Source: Otis tarda (taxonomy: Eukaryota; Chordata; Aves; Otidiformes; Otididae). Taken from it: DNA of 64,000 bases. Numbering within the stretch: position 1 is the first letter of the stretch; each line of letters begins with the position of its first letter. The stretch spans positions 59,820,987-59,884,986 of the forward strand of contig CM048557.1 in NCBI GenBank assembly GCA_026413225.1, in the 5' to 3' direction. Positions 38,670 to 51,500 of the stretch are shown here, piece by piece. The position numbers and the translations under genes are program-made. Below the pieces are notes generated by a model that saw only the letters and a list, made by a program, of their open reading frames with translations, made no database searches and had not been told where the DNA came from.

Positions 38670-41600
38670 GCAAGAGTAGGCAGCGCTCCCTTGATATTTC
38701 ACAAAAGGGGAGGAAAAATGTCGAAGTGCCAAGATTATAATGGAATTTCGAGTCTCAAGCCTCTTCCCCATAGATCTGTTTTTCAGCACACATCCTTCTC
38801 CTCCCGGCAGCATCAAGGCTAAGCCAAGAGACTCTCTGAATGGTAATTTAGTGGCCAGCCCACGATATTGTGGTGCTACACTTCAGTAATCTGCAGCTCT
38901 CTGCCCCCGCTTTGCACAATTTTTGGGGAACTGTTGCAGGGAGCCGGTGCCAAGTGACTGCACAGCCTTCCCCCAGCCTCTCCTTGACTTCTCTGTGCTT
39001 CTTTCTCTCCTCACCAGGTCTCTCCTGTCTTCCCATCTGTCTTCTTTTCCTCTGCTGGAAAGATTTTTGGTTTTGCCAGTTACTTTCAATTTTTTCTCTA
39101 TTGTCTTTACTTGTTTTCCTTCACAAAACACATTCTGTTCCTGTCTCTTCCCGCACTCCGTGCTGCCCCTTCTGTTGTCCATCACCTCTGAGGCCCCCTT
39201 GCAGAGCATGGACCCTGCTGGGGAGCAGACATGGGTGCCTGCAGTGTGATGCTGGGAGGCAGGGAATTAGCTGTCTGTACCAGTAACCATTTCAGATAGG
39301 CCCCAGTTCAGCATGAACATGCCAGACCTGCTGTGCCCAACCTTGCTGGAGGCAGAGCCAGAAGTCTGCCAAAATTTAGTGCACCCTGCTTTCTGCCTTG
39401 GGACTAAAAGCCACCCAGCTCCAAGGAGTGCCGGTCCTGTAGCCTCTCCTGGGGAAAATCCAGTGATGCAGGACATATGAAAAGAGGATGGCGGGGAAGA
39501 TATTGGAGGCAGGGTGTGTCCACCGGCATCCTACACCTCTTGGGGAACCTGCGTAGGGTTGGTTTGTTGAGGAACAACACCAGACTCTTGAGAGTCTATG
39601 TAAAAAAAAGGTGCATTCAGTTAAATGCAGCCACTCCTGGCACTGCCTCCTGGCACAGCCGGGAGTCCTTGGCACAGTGCTCAGCTGGATCACTTGTGCC
39701 CATACACCGGCAGCTGGTTGTGTCAACATTGCCGTTTGTTTGGAGGACGCGCAGCGACGGTGGGGAGAGGATGCCTGGCAGAGGCGGTGCGGCTGCAGCA
39801 GGCAGGTGGGGAGGGTGGGAGTCCCCGAGCTGCTCGCCACAGTGGGGCAAGGGGGTCCAGGCACTTGCTGTTCCCCCAGCAGACATGGGCAGGGAGACTC
39901 CAGCCACCACTTTCAGATCTTGATCAGAATCTTACACCCCTTGCTGTATGTAGACACTTGAATCCTGGGTTTACCTTCACCACCTAAGAGCCAGCTTTAC
40001 CTCCTAAGAAGGAAAAGTGTAGATACATGCACTAGTTTCACACCCTGTTTTCTTTAAGACCTCCATGTGAGCCAAAAACCTAAGTACAGATCTTTGTACC
40101 AAGTAAAGGTTCTTTCACAAGCTGCCTTGCATCGCTTTACCCTGCTTATCTGTTCACAGCCCTGGTCAGTTAGGTTCAAGGATGTAATATGCGTTGTGAC
40201 TCAGCAGCTGGCTGCGGCCAGCACCAAACAGGATACATTAATTTTTCCTGGTCAACATCCAAGGCCAAGTCCTGCTTTTTATCTTATTTAACAATCTTGG
40301 CTGTTGACCATTGTATTCAAACAAGGCCAAGCGCAGTGACGACAGGCCATCCAGAGGGGCTCCTTGGTTTTTCACAGATAATGCAGCAGGTAAATGTGAA
40401 TAATTAGTGCAGTTCTAATATGTAATGTATGCTGATGCTTGGCTTTTTGTGGTCAGGTGTCACACATCTATTTGACTTTTCCTGCTGCCACTGGGCCCTG
40501 CACACATAAAAGCCTGACTGCGATCTACAATGGGACTTCCCAAAACTGCACAGTGGCTGCCAGCTCTGCTCCCACCGACACTGGTGGGCATGAGATAAAT
40601 CCACACCGATTTCACACCTCCTGCTCCCTCCAGATGTAAGAAATATTTTAGAAGTATCAAGCTCAAGCAGAAGCAATCCTTAGACTTTGGAGAGGCTGCT
40701 CACAGGAATGAGGACTATCCCCATGTATCAGTGCTGCTGAAGGGATGGGGAGATTGGAGGCTGCAATTCGAGAAATTACACCAGTGCAATTACCGGTTTG
40801 CACATAATGGCCTGAATCATGGCTTGTGGGGGGTTTATTTTCATCTCGGTGCAGTGCCGTAGCGTGGTGGGTTGTACAATGTGATGCAGTGTGTACTAAA
40901 TCTGAAACCGAACTGCACTTGCATTGAGTAACTCAGAGCCCACAATCACAGCCTGAGCGAAGGGTGACTTGCGTTTCAGAATATGATGCTGAAAAAAAAC
41001 CAAGAAAACAAAAGCCCAGAGAAGTTTAATAGGGAAATTGAAAAGGCTTGTTGGTTATATTTTTTCAATCTAATAAAAGTCAATTATATATTAGAAAGAA
41101 GTGTGTAATAGGTCCAAGAAGAGATGACTGACATTCCTCTGTGATGTGGTACAAAGATAATCACCACAAGGCCAAATATTTTTCAACATCAGTTTAGCAG
41201 ATGAAGCCAGAGAGAAAATTAAAATGCGGGAGACAAAATGTGCGATAGCCACAGAGGCAATACACATTTGGCTTCGTTGTTTATCCTTTGATTTTTTAGC
41301 AGACCAGGGAAGACATTTGTGTTTGGATTTAAAATGTGATTTATCAGTCCCATTGCTATTGTGCAATCATAGAGAGGGTGAATTTACACACCCTTCCCCC
41401 TCAGTGTCCTCTTCTCTCATCCTCGTTCTCTGCTTCCAAAAAAAACGGTTTCTCAAATGGCTGATTAGAAAACAAAGAATGTAGAAGACTGGAGGAATGC
41501 CCTTGGAGTTTGTTAATTCAAACACATCTATGCTGGCTCCTCTGGGAAATTGCTAGAAATAGCCTAAAATCTGAATTCCTGCATAGGAGAGGGCTGAAGC

Positions 41601-42239
41601 CTGACTCAGCTCAGAGCTGCGATGGTTCCAGCACCTATGGGCTCCTGCAAACACCTAAATGCTGCAGAAGGGTAACAGGGAATTTGGAGTGGGAATGTCA
41701 TCTTTTCCTGCGCAGGTGCACATGGAGTATTTTCAGAAAGCAGCAACCTGCAACAAGGTGATCCTCACCACCCGGCAGCTCTTCACAGGCTGGTGCTGGA
41801 TTCTCCAGATCGCTTCAGCTGGAGAAAACCAGTAGCATTTCAGGACTGGGTTTGGTGAAGTTGCCAGTGCAGTGGGGTGAGGTTTGGGATTGTAGCTGGG
41901 GGTGCTCAGCCAGGCTGTGGAGCTCCAAAACCCTTGGTAGGCTCCCACCTCCCAGACAGTGCCCCAGGAGGAAGGTGTCAGTATTCCTTTTGGAGCATCG
42001 TGGCAGCAACAGAGCAGTCCCTGGGAGCAAGGCTGGGCAGCCACCTCTGGGTGGGCAACCTTGGATGTATCTAGGTGGGCGTCTGGCTCGCCAAGGTAGG
42101 CTTGCATGACAGGGAACACCAGAGAGGACACCAAGCATCACCCACAACCTCCTGCCATCCACTTCTACCAACAGATAGCTGAAAGCAAAATGAGAAAAGG
42201 GGCAGGAAAGATCAGGCAAGGTTTCATGGAAAACACTCT

Positions 42240-42278
42240 AAAAACAAACAAACAAACAAAAAATAACAAACAAAAAAA
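42240..42278. repeat. (AAAC)n microsatellite, imperfect
   Basis: Four AAAC-type units are followed by AAAAAATAACAAAC and an A run, about 39 bases with no G. Confidence 0.88.
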
Positions 42279-45200
42279 TCCTGAAACCTGAAAATTTCAA
42301 CTTTGTTTGAGTCATGAATGAATTTTCTCCCCACAAATTGCTTGGCCTGGGAAATCAGGCAAGAGGGATGCCCTGCGGTGCGGCGATAGCCTGCTGTCGG
42401 TGCTGCGGCTCCCTCCAGGACTGCCCAGCTCCAGAGCATCCCTCTGCACAACCAAGCAGAGCTCTGCAGCACCGCTCGGCACGTGGGATGTGGGTGTGAA
42501 GTGGCCGGGGGCAGAGAAGGGAGCTGCTGCTTCCCTGTGGGGGGACAGGAAAAAGTCTCCCTCTGGGAAGGGAAGGTGCTGACAGCTCCTGGGAGCCGGT
42601 GCCTCGAGTGGGACTCCATAGAAACAGGCAGCAAGCTCAGCTCGCTCCCATCTGCTGACTTAAAAAAATTGCTTTTTTTCATTACTTCCTTCCTTCAGCG
42701 GCGGTGGGAAGCCCATCCGGCACCAGCGGATGGGCTTGAGCGGTGGAGTGGGTCTTGGGCTCCTATGCGGGCTCCTAGGTGGGTGCTGTGCCCATGGCAA
42801 GGCAATTGGCAGGGGCACAGGCACCACTGCAAACCGGGGGGCGGGCTACAGCCCACAGCTCCAGGGCACGGGGAGCAATGCTTCTGGAGATCCCAGCTCC
42901 GCAGTGGCACAGCTGAAGAGGGCTGCATTTCCACGGCACTGAGAGCTTCATCCACCTTCCAGCTTTCCAGCTGACACCAGGCTTTCCAGCATATCCTTAG
43001 ATCTGCAGAGACCAGTTTAGCTCAGTCCTAGGAGGGACGTGAACCGGAGTTTTCTGCATACCAAGGCTATGCTGTGGCTTGTAGGGCATGTCGCGTCCCC
43101 AAAACTGTGGCAATAGAATGCGGTCAAATTAAACCACATCTGTTGGTGAAAAAGAAGAAAGATTGGCGAGGTTTACCCAGCTAGGAGGTAGGGCAGACTA
43201 GTGCAGGTTGCTCAACCTCAGCTGCACTGCGGCGTGTTTGGTGCTGCACAAACCAGACAGGCATCGCTTGGAGGAGTTTTCTGTGGGCTCGGGGACGGAG
43301 TCATGGCTCTGCTGCCATGACACTTGGCTGGGCAGAGACAGACTGGCCTCCAGACCCAGAAGTAGAAGATTTCTCACCAACATTACTCAGAGAATAAAAT
43401 AAAAAGGATTTTGTGCTTAAATCCTCCTCACCCTGCCAGCACTAGAGCATTGCAGAAGGAAGGAAGCAGACAGAAACACTACAGGAGGGTGAAATGCGCG
43501 TTGCAAGAGTTCATACGAAGGGAGATGTGATGGCCTGCGGTCCTTTGGTGTTCCCTACGTACATGCACATGTTGGACACACCTCTCTGTCTGTGCAAGCA
43601 CATGCAGACGGGTTAAAATTACAGCACACATTGGGGTGATGCAGTGGCACGTGGAGGTAAGAAAATACTGAGTAAATCTGAAGCCTTTGTTTCCCAAGTT
43701 GGAAGAAAGTCAATTTTGTCTCCCCAAGTTCAACGCCAGAGCAGATTTTTGATGCTGGAGCAGATAGAGGCAATTAAGTGGATCTTTTACTTTCTGGTTT
43801 TGGCTCTGGTGCAGGGAGGCTTTTGCAAGAGCACCTTGGGAGCCCGGGACGCACACGCGCCCCAACGGCAGCTCTGCATCCCCAGTGATACAAACCCCGC
43901 AGGGGAGGGGAGCGCGCTGCCAGGCAGCCTCTCCTTGCTTCACCCTGGATAAATCACAGCTTCCTGCTTACACACGCACAGAGCCAGCCCTGCACTGCAG
44001 AATTACATCAGCTCCACTTTCTTCCTTGTTTATTTCCCCCTGGAGAAATGTGATCTATAGGGTTTCTTAAAGCATCACCAGGCACATGCAAATATCACCC
44101 GTCAGGGTGTGCACCCTGTGCCAGCGGCAGCCCCAACTTGCTGGAGGAAGGCAGGGCTGGGGATGCGAAGGCAGGAGACAGCCGAGTGGTTTGCTGACGG
44201 TTTGCCAACGGAGCTATGCCGGAGGAACCGAGCTGCTGCTGCTCAGTGGGAGGAGATGCGTGGGAGTCCATGGGCAAAGGGTGGCCGTGGAGGGTGGCCG
44301 GGCAGGGCAATGCAAGAGGCTGCGTTCCCCAGAAGCAGTTGGCTGCTGTTTTGCAGCAGGGTGGCCCATGGCCCCAAAAAGCTGGTCCCCACCAGAGGCG
44401 CCTGTACCAGAGTGGGCTTTGCTCGTGCCCCTGTGACTGGGGCTCAGTGAGGCCGCAGCAGCCAGCTGGCACTGCCAGCCTCTCTGGCAGGCACATGTGC
44501 TGCTGTACGCCGCTTTTGCACCCATTTCTGCAAGACCCGTAAGGAGGAGGGGCAAAATCCACCAGTGCATGTGAGCGATTCTTTGTGTCCCTGTCACTGA
44601 TTTAAATAACATTAAACTCTGCAAAAAGGAAAGAGTTTTTTTTACAGCAGCACCTGTTATCCTACTGCAATTAGGGCTCCATTATAGCCCCCCATATGAA
44701 AAGGTTTCAAAACACAGCTATAGAAATCCCCTCAGACTGAAAAAGAAAAAAAATTGCCACTGATCTGCTCTGTTTGGAAAGGGCTGCAGACAAACAGGAC
44801 TGACAGACGCCTCTTGGGGCTGAGTGCTTTGGGGATTCTCAAATTCTACTGCATGGGCGATGCTCAGCCAGGGCGTGAGCAAGAGCCGATCCCACTGACC
44901 TCAGCAGCTGCCCTTGCTCCTGCTGCTCTGAGGGGTTCTGGCACCATTTTATCCTGGTCTCCAGTTTTCCATAGGGATTACGCATTTGATAAAATAAAGG
45001 ACAAACTCCTAGGACTGGTTTACAATAGTGTCATTAAACAGACTCCAGTCAGCCAGAAGAGGTGACCAGTGTTTTGCAGCAGCAGCAAGGGTTTGGAAGT
45101 GCTCTAATAACTGGTTAGGAGCGACTGCCTTCAGCAGCTTAATAACCAGCTACGGCTTAACCAGTTCACTATGGACAAAGCGACATCATGATTCCTGTAC

Positions 45201-48200
45201 CGGCCAGATGCAAACGCGCCAGAAAAGTCCGACCACCCCACCACCACCGCACAGAAATGATGCACAACTCACTGCAAATGACACTATGGACTGTGATGGT
45301 CAGACTGATGGATTGCACGTGAAATAGTTTGGGGCAAATCAACCAAAGAGAGGGACCAGGCTCTGATGCTCGCCCTGAGCGTGGCTTGGTTATAAAACCT
45401 TTGGCTGCCTCGCACGGACGAGTCCCCTCTGCCATCGCAGACCACCCACCCTCTTGACAGCACCTCGTTAAGCAAATTATCTCCACACTGATGAGCCCCT
45501 GCAAGCATTCATTGGCACAATAGATTAGAGCAGTCTCAGCAGATTTATGGATTTAGGGTTTATGGAGTCATTGATATGTGAATTAAGCACTGACTGATTG
45601 AGCCTATCTCTTCAAAAGGAGTCATTATAATCTCTATAGAAATATAATGATTCTAGTGACAACATCTTCAATGAAACTTCAAAACCACTTATTTAAAAAA
45701 AAAAAAGAACCGAAATACGTATTTAAATAAAGAGCTAGTTCTCAGTTTTTCCCAGTCACCAAAGGTAAGGAAAATTCATCTTTCCAGAGGTCGGACATTG
45801 AGCCTTCATCCTGGCAGATGTTCAGTAAAAACCGCCTCCTCCTTCTCTGGGGCATTGCTGTGGGCACCACAGCTCACACTGGTCTGGGCAACGCAACGAT
45901 GTGATATGTGCACCCTCCAGCACTGGGAGAAAGCCATGGATTCATGGTGTTATACAGAGAAGAACCAGCCTGCACCTTTTCCACCTCCATCAAACCAAGC
46001 CTGGGATTAAGCTGGAGAAAGTTCAGCCAGGAAGAAGATGAGACCAAAGAGGTTTCTTACAGGGCTCCACTGGTTTTTCTCAAGGTCCGTGTGCTTGAGA
46101 ATATCCTGCAGCAATGTGGCAAACATTGGCTTTGGTGAAGTTTTTGAGCATTGTAGGCTGGAAATTTTGGCACAGTAAAGGAAACCTTCGCAATGGAGAA
46201 GGACAAGCTCCTGCTGACCGTGACCTCCCCTCCCTCTGCAGCAAAGGCAGCTCCCAGCTCAGTCCTCGGCCTCAGTGACACATTTGGAACAGGTCTCCCT
46301 GCTACGTGCAACCATCTCCAGGTGATAGGGCTGGTTATTCCCTCAGCACTGATGGACCCCAGCCCCATCACACTGAAGCCTGTGGAGTCACACCACAGTG
46401 AAGAGCTGTGGCATTAGGCTGGTAGGGTGAATTATGAAAAGAGGCACAGCCATGTAGATCATCCATGGTCACTGTCACACACAAAGCGCCTCTGCTCTTT
46501 GAGGTCTGGTTCAGCAGCTCCTGTGATGAATGGGATGAGGGCACCCTGCTTGGTAGGACAGCAGCTTCTTTCTGAAGTCAGCAAGCTGTGATGTTTCAGT
46601 CTCAAGGCTGCTCCAAGGGCTGGGGTGATGGACTCCACTCTGGCCTTCCTGAAGTTCACCACCAAGACCACAACCTGGACAGCTAGCTTTTTGTGAAGAG
46701 CAATTACCATCCATCCACTCATCAGCTCACCACTAACTAAAAACAAGCAGAAGGAAACATTTGGCAGATGGCACCGCAGCATGTCCCTGATGCACCAGCT
46801 GAGCATCCCTGGGAGCAGAGCTGCTGCCGGAGTTCGGGGGAGTGCACGGGCACCGCGCCCCGGCTGCACCACGCAGCGCTGGGGCTGGCAGGGTCCAGTT
46901 TGTGCCGTGCTGGTGAAACGGGCTTGTGGAGCTGTTGCAGCGAGCAGTGAGCACAGGATTTATAGCTCGAAAGGCCAGTACCAGCTGAAAGGGGAAGCCT
47001 GTCTCCCAGCCACGCCATCCCCATTGGCCTGGCGTGAGGTCCGGCATGCTCCGGCACAGCTTCTGGCAGAGCTGGTAGCTTGCTGAAAGTGTTAAACATT
47101 TTCGTTATACCAAAAAAGGAGAAAACCAATGTGAGAGATCATGCTCACACAGGCCCATTTCAGACCTTTTCTGGGAGGAGGGGAAGGAAAACTTTGATGT
47201 TTATCCTTCAAAAGCACCTAGGGTGGGCTTTCGCAGCAGCAGCAGCTCTCATCGAAAATCCTCCTGGCCCACCTTTCTGCAATGAAAGGAGCACGTGTGG
47301 TTTTGTTCCCCAGTGTAATATTTATTAATCCCAGTAGCCTCCTTTCATGGCTACACAGAAACAGTGCAGGACGCCATCGCACACCCATCCCTGGCTCTGG
47401 ATCATCCTCCTCTCCCAGGCACCACGCTTGTGCTTTGCAGAAACACATCTTCCAAATGCTTCCACTCAAGCCCAGGGGCCAGCATCCCCTCTGCAGAAGC
47501 CTGTCTCCCAGTCACAAGCTGCTCCTTCCTTGCTAACGAACTTTTCAGCTTAAGGCTCCTCCACCTCCTCCTACACCCTAAGAAGAGGAAGAAAAATGTT
47601 GCAGGTGAAGAAATAGATCTCATTTCACTGCAAACCGCCCCCCAGGAGGCAATGGCTGCATAGGCACATGCAGCCTCTGAGCATGTCTTTGCCTCATCCA
47701 TCACAGACGCTGTTAAAAATATCAGGCCAGCTTCTCTGCTGCAATAAATCACTGCAGCTCCAGGGTCTCCCTCTCCCCCATGGGCTGAATTTGGGCCCCA
47801 GTGAAACGTGCAGAAAGGGAGTGGGTCACAGCACACCCCGCCGAGACCATGCCCATTGGGCTGCCGAGGCTGGACCGAGGTTCCGGCACGGCTTTCTGCA
47901 GGTCTATCAGAGCAGTGTTCCCCCCTGGCCTCAGCAATGTGTTTTTCTCCTGGCACTTTGAGTTGATGAAAACCTTGGGGCTGCAGAGCGGTTGGCAGGA
48001 CCCCCCCCGCCGCCGTGCCACTGTCCCTCACCCCCACCACAGAGCACCGCACCTCTGGAGCCTTTCACTGTGCTTCACAGGTGTTGGATGCAAGAAAATA
48101 AGTTAGTAAGAAGACAATAAATATGATTAATAACCACAGAGAAGGAAAGAGGGAGAAAATAAGCCTCAAACCAAATATTCAGAAGGGTCAGGAGGCAAAG

Positions 48201-48383
48201 CAGCAGTGTGAAAGCCCCACAGAGGTGAGTGGGTGCAGGGTATTAGGGAGCTGCTGGCCAGCTGCAGATTTGGGCTGTGCGTGTCCTTCACACCGCGGAG
48301 TAAATCAGAAACCCCTTGAAATACTCCATAGCAGGAGATCAACCAACACACCTCATCTGTATGACCCTCCCAAGGAGGGTAAA

Positions 48384-48430
48384 CTGAATATCTGCGTTTC
48401 ACAGATGCGGAAAATGAGGCAGAGGGCACA
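48384..48430 (-). repeat. Possible MIR/core-SINE remnant
   Basis: TTTCACAGATGCGGAAAATG followed by AGGCAGAGGGCACAG matches the reverse complement of the MIR stretch (consensus TTTTACAGATGAGGAAACTGAGGCACAGAG). It is only about 45 bases long and divergent, so the call is tentative. Confidence 0.4.
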
Positions 48431-48577
48431 GCCATGTTCTCCACAGGTGGTCCTCCTTCAGCTGTGTCTGTTAAACCCAGATTAAGCCAAAGCAAGGACA
48501 GGACAAGCAAACACAGGGGCTGGGGACATATCCGAACTGCACAAATACCTGCTGGGAAGAGACCCCCAAGCCCCAGA

Positions 48578-48596
48578 GGGAGGGAGGGAGACAGGG
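48578..48596 (+). other. G-quadruplex motif upstream of the gene
   Basis: The pattern is GGG-A-GGG-A-GGG-AGACA-GGG, four runs with loops of 1, 1 and 5 bases. It is about 5.9 kb upstream of the first recognised exon. Its role is unknown. Confidence 0.5.
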
Positions 48597-51500
48597 ACCC
48601 CATGCCTTCTCTTTGGCCACGGTCAGATTTCTCCCCATGCACAAGGCAGCAGGACAGGAACCCTGCACTTAAACCACTGCTCACGGACACTTGTCCAAAT
48701 GCATTGTGAAGATCTCAGGTGGTGCAGCTTCAGCAGGCAGAAAACCTGTCATCTCCCCATTGCTGATGGAGGGCAAGTTATTCCCTTCCTTTTTCAGCAG
48801 TCCTCTCCATAGCTGGAAACTTGTGTGGCCTCTCTTAACTGAAACGACCCCAATACGTTCAATTCCTCTTCGCAGGCCTTATTTTCTAGATCTCTGAAAA
48901 GCTGATCTGACCCCCTGCACGACTGGGAGATTTTCTGCACCCCCTCCACCCCACTTCTCTCCGGCCGTATTTATAGCCACCTGGAGAAGTGTGCTTGTCC
49001 ATGGAGGGGACTTCACTGCTGCAAGGCTCATCAAGGGCTGTGACACGATATGGAAGAAGGGGTAAACCAGCATGTGAGGAGGAGCTGGCTTTGCACCTCA
49101 GGGTGATTTTAGTGGGTTTTTTTTTGTTCCTGTGTGCTGCTGAGGCAGCGCATGTACTAAGGGCTCTGCTTGCGAGCTTGCGTGCATCGACACAACAAAG
49201 GCTGGAGGACATCCTGCCCCATGCAGGCCACAGTGAGAGGTTCTGCAGCAGGATCTAGTGGGGACATCTCTGTGTATGGCTTTTCCACTGTGGACTGGGC
49301 CCCAGGAGTGAGCAGGACCATGTCCCATCCTGGGAGAGGGTGGCAACGGTGAGAGAGCATGTGCCATGGCCATGGGAACCAGAGAGAAATGTGGTGGACT
49401 TGAGGATGAATTTGCTGCAAGAAGGACAAAAGAAGAACCTCTTTTCTCACAAAGTGAGCATAATGGATGGGGAATGGGGCTGGGTTCCTGTGTGAAACCC
49501 CCAAGGCCCTGAGGTTGCGACTTTTTGCCACGGTGCAGTGAAAGCCATACGTGTTTGAAAGCCTGCGAGACAGAAGCCTCCATTGTGCCCCAGTCCTGGC
49601 CTGGATCTCAACTTATGCCAAAATTTACAGAAATACCTAGGTATTTAGGGACATGGAGCTTGTACATTTTTCTCTAATTTGTACCTCACACCTGGATCTC
49701 TCCCAGAACCTCTGCATCCCCATCAGCCTGGCATCTGGACAACAGCAACTCCTCATCATTGGCATTTACCAGGTATTGGGCTAACCTTAAAAAGACAGAG
49801 TGAAAATTTTGACATTGCTGCATGATGAAGTATAGTCAGAAAAAGCAGTCAAGGTCACATAGCCAAGCAGCTTAGAACAAACTTGGTTTTCCATTAAAGC
49901 CAGGCTGCAATTTTCTCACTGAATGTGGCTTGCAAAAATTGGCTACTGGATTGCAGCAGCCACTTGCCTGAAGATCCCTGACCACAGCCCTGAGGCAGTG
50001 CTTTCACCAGGATTTGCTAGGCTCTCTCTTTCTCATGATTTCTCAACTCATTTTTGCCTCCTTTTCGCTTTTACTCTCCCTGGTTGAGTTGTCCCAGTGG
50101 GAAAGTCCAAGCTTAGCCTGGTCCACCAGGCTGCTGTTAGCTCAGGCTGAGAGCATCGACATTCAAACCCGCAGACGGTGATTCATCTGTCCTCACGCCT
50201 GTGCCTGGAGATCCAAAAGGCAATTAAGCTGGTGCTGCTGAGTGGAAGGTAATTTCACGATGCTTCCTTGAGATGGCCAGATCTTTTCAGGAATGTGTGT
50301 TCCCATTGACAGCAGGGCTGAACAACCCTACGGAGCATCGCATGCTGGCTGGGGTACGAAAGCTGGCACAGCCAGCTGCGGGGCTGTTGCTGCCTCAGTG
50401 GGTGCATTAGCAAAGGCTGAGCAGAAGAAAACTCAAAGCATTGCTGAGGAAAAACAGTTGGAGGCCACCTACTGCAAGGATTGACTCTTCTCTCCAGTTC
50501 ACTCACCCACTTCAAACCAAGAGCATGGTCGTGAGTTTAGCATCAGAGGGCTGCGCCTTCCTGGTGCCTGGGAGGGATGGAGGAGCATCCTGGGCCTGCG
50601 ATGCCTGGGCAGGGCTGACTTAGGTGCCCCACAGCTCCCTGGAGACAGGGTGGTGTCCATGTGGTGCCCATGGCACTAGGACCGTGAGCTTTTTAGTGTA
50701 AAGTTCTCTGGACACTCACCAACCCCACCATGGTATTGCTGAGAAAACAAACACATGATACCGCAGGACTGTTAATGGTGGTGTGTGAGGGACCAGGACT
50801 TCTTGAAGAATTTTCCCTTTTTTTCTTATGGAGAATAGGAAGGGATTATAGCATTGTCCAGCTTCAACATGTTATTGAACTTCAGGACCATCAGTGTTTT
50901 TATTTCTTTGATGCCCCCTCCTGGAGTAAGGAGAGCCTTAGGTTTCCTTTTTAAAGAAAATTAACCCTCACAGATAGCTTGAGGGTTATGACCTTCTAGC
51001 AAAATTGAAGGAAATTGGTAAACAACTGCACAACATAGTAAATTTTTAAATTCTTGTGACCTTCTGGGGCCAGACTTCTGGAATCGGCATTGCCCTGGAG
51101 TAGGCATCCTCCTTGAGAGCTGGTGCTGGGAGAGAGCACTGGGAAGAGCTGCAGGGAGAAGTATGACCTAAACTGTGGGGTGCAGAGCTACCCTGGGGTC
51201 ATCAGCATCCCAGCAGGCCCTGGTGCTAGTTGTATTTTGGGGTAGTTGACAGCTCTCAGGGAGGTCCAGATCAGAGCCCATCCACATGAAACCTACTGCC
51301 TGCTCTGGCTGCACCCCAGCCTCTACAAACCAACGCCCCGTGAAGGCAATTATCAATCAGGATGGAAAGAGGTTTGTTGTACTTTGTGTCCAAAGGGGCT
51401 TTCCACACCTCGACATGTGCCTGAGTAAACAGGTCCCTCCCTTTGTCCCTATTGTCACCCTGCCAGAGTGGCAGAAGCATTACCTGTTGCAGTTTTCCAA

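Noticed and set aside
47402-48052. Minus-strand open frame of 216 codons, the second longest in the window
   Set aside because: No recognisable family, biased low-complexity composition, and competing long frames on the other strand.
49840-49900. MIR-like trace (AAGGTCACATAGCCAAGCAG)
   Set aside because: Only one short block matches and no other part of the SINE can be followed.
50962-50988. Hairpin with 9-base arms (TAACCCTCA) and a 9-base loop
   Set aside because: Several are expected by chance, and there is no sign of an RNA gene or transposon ends around it.
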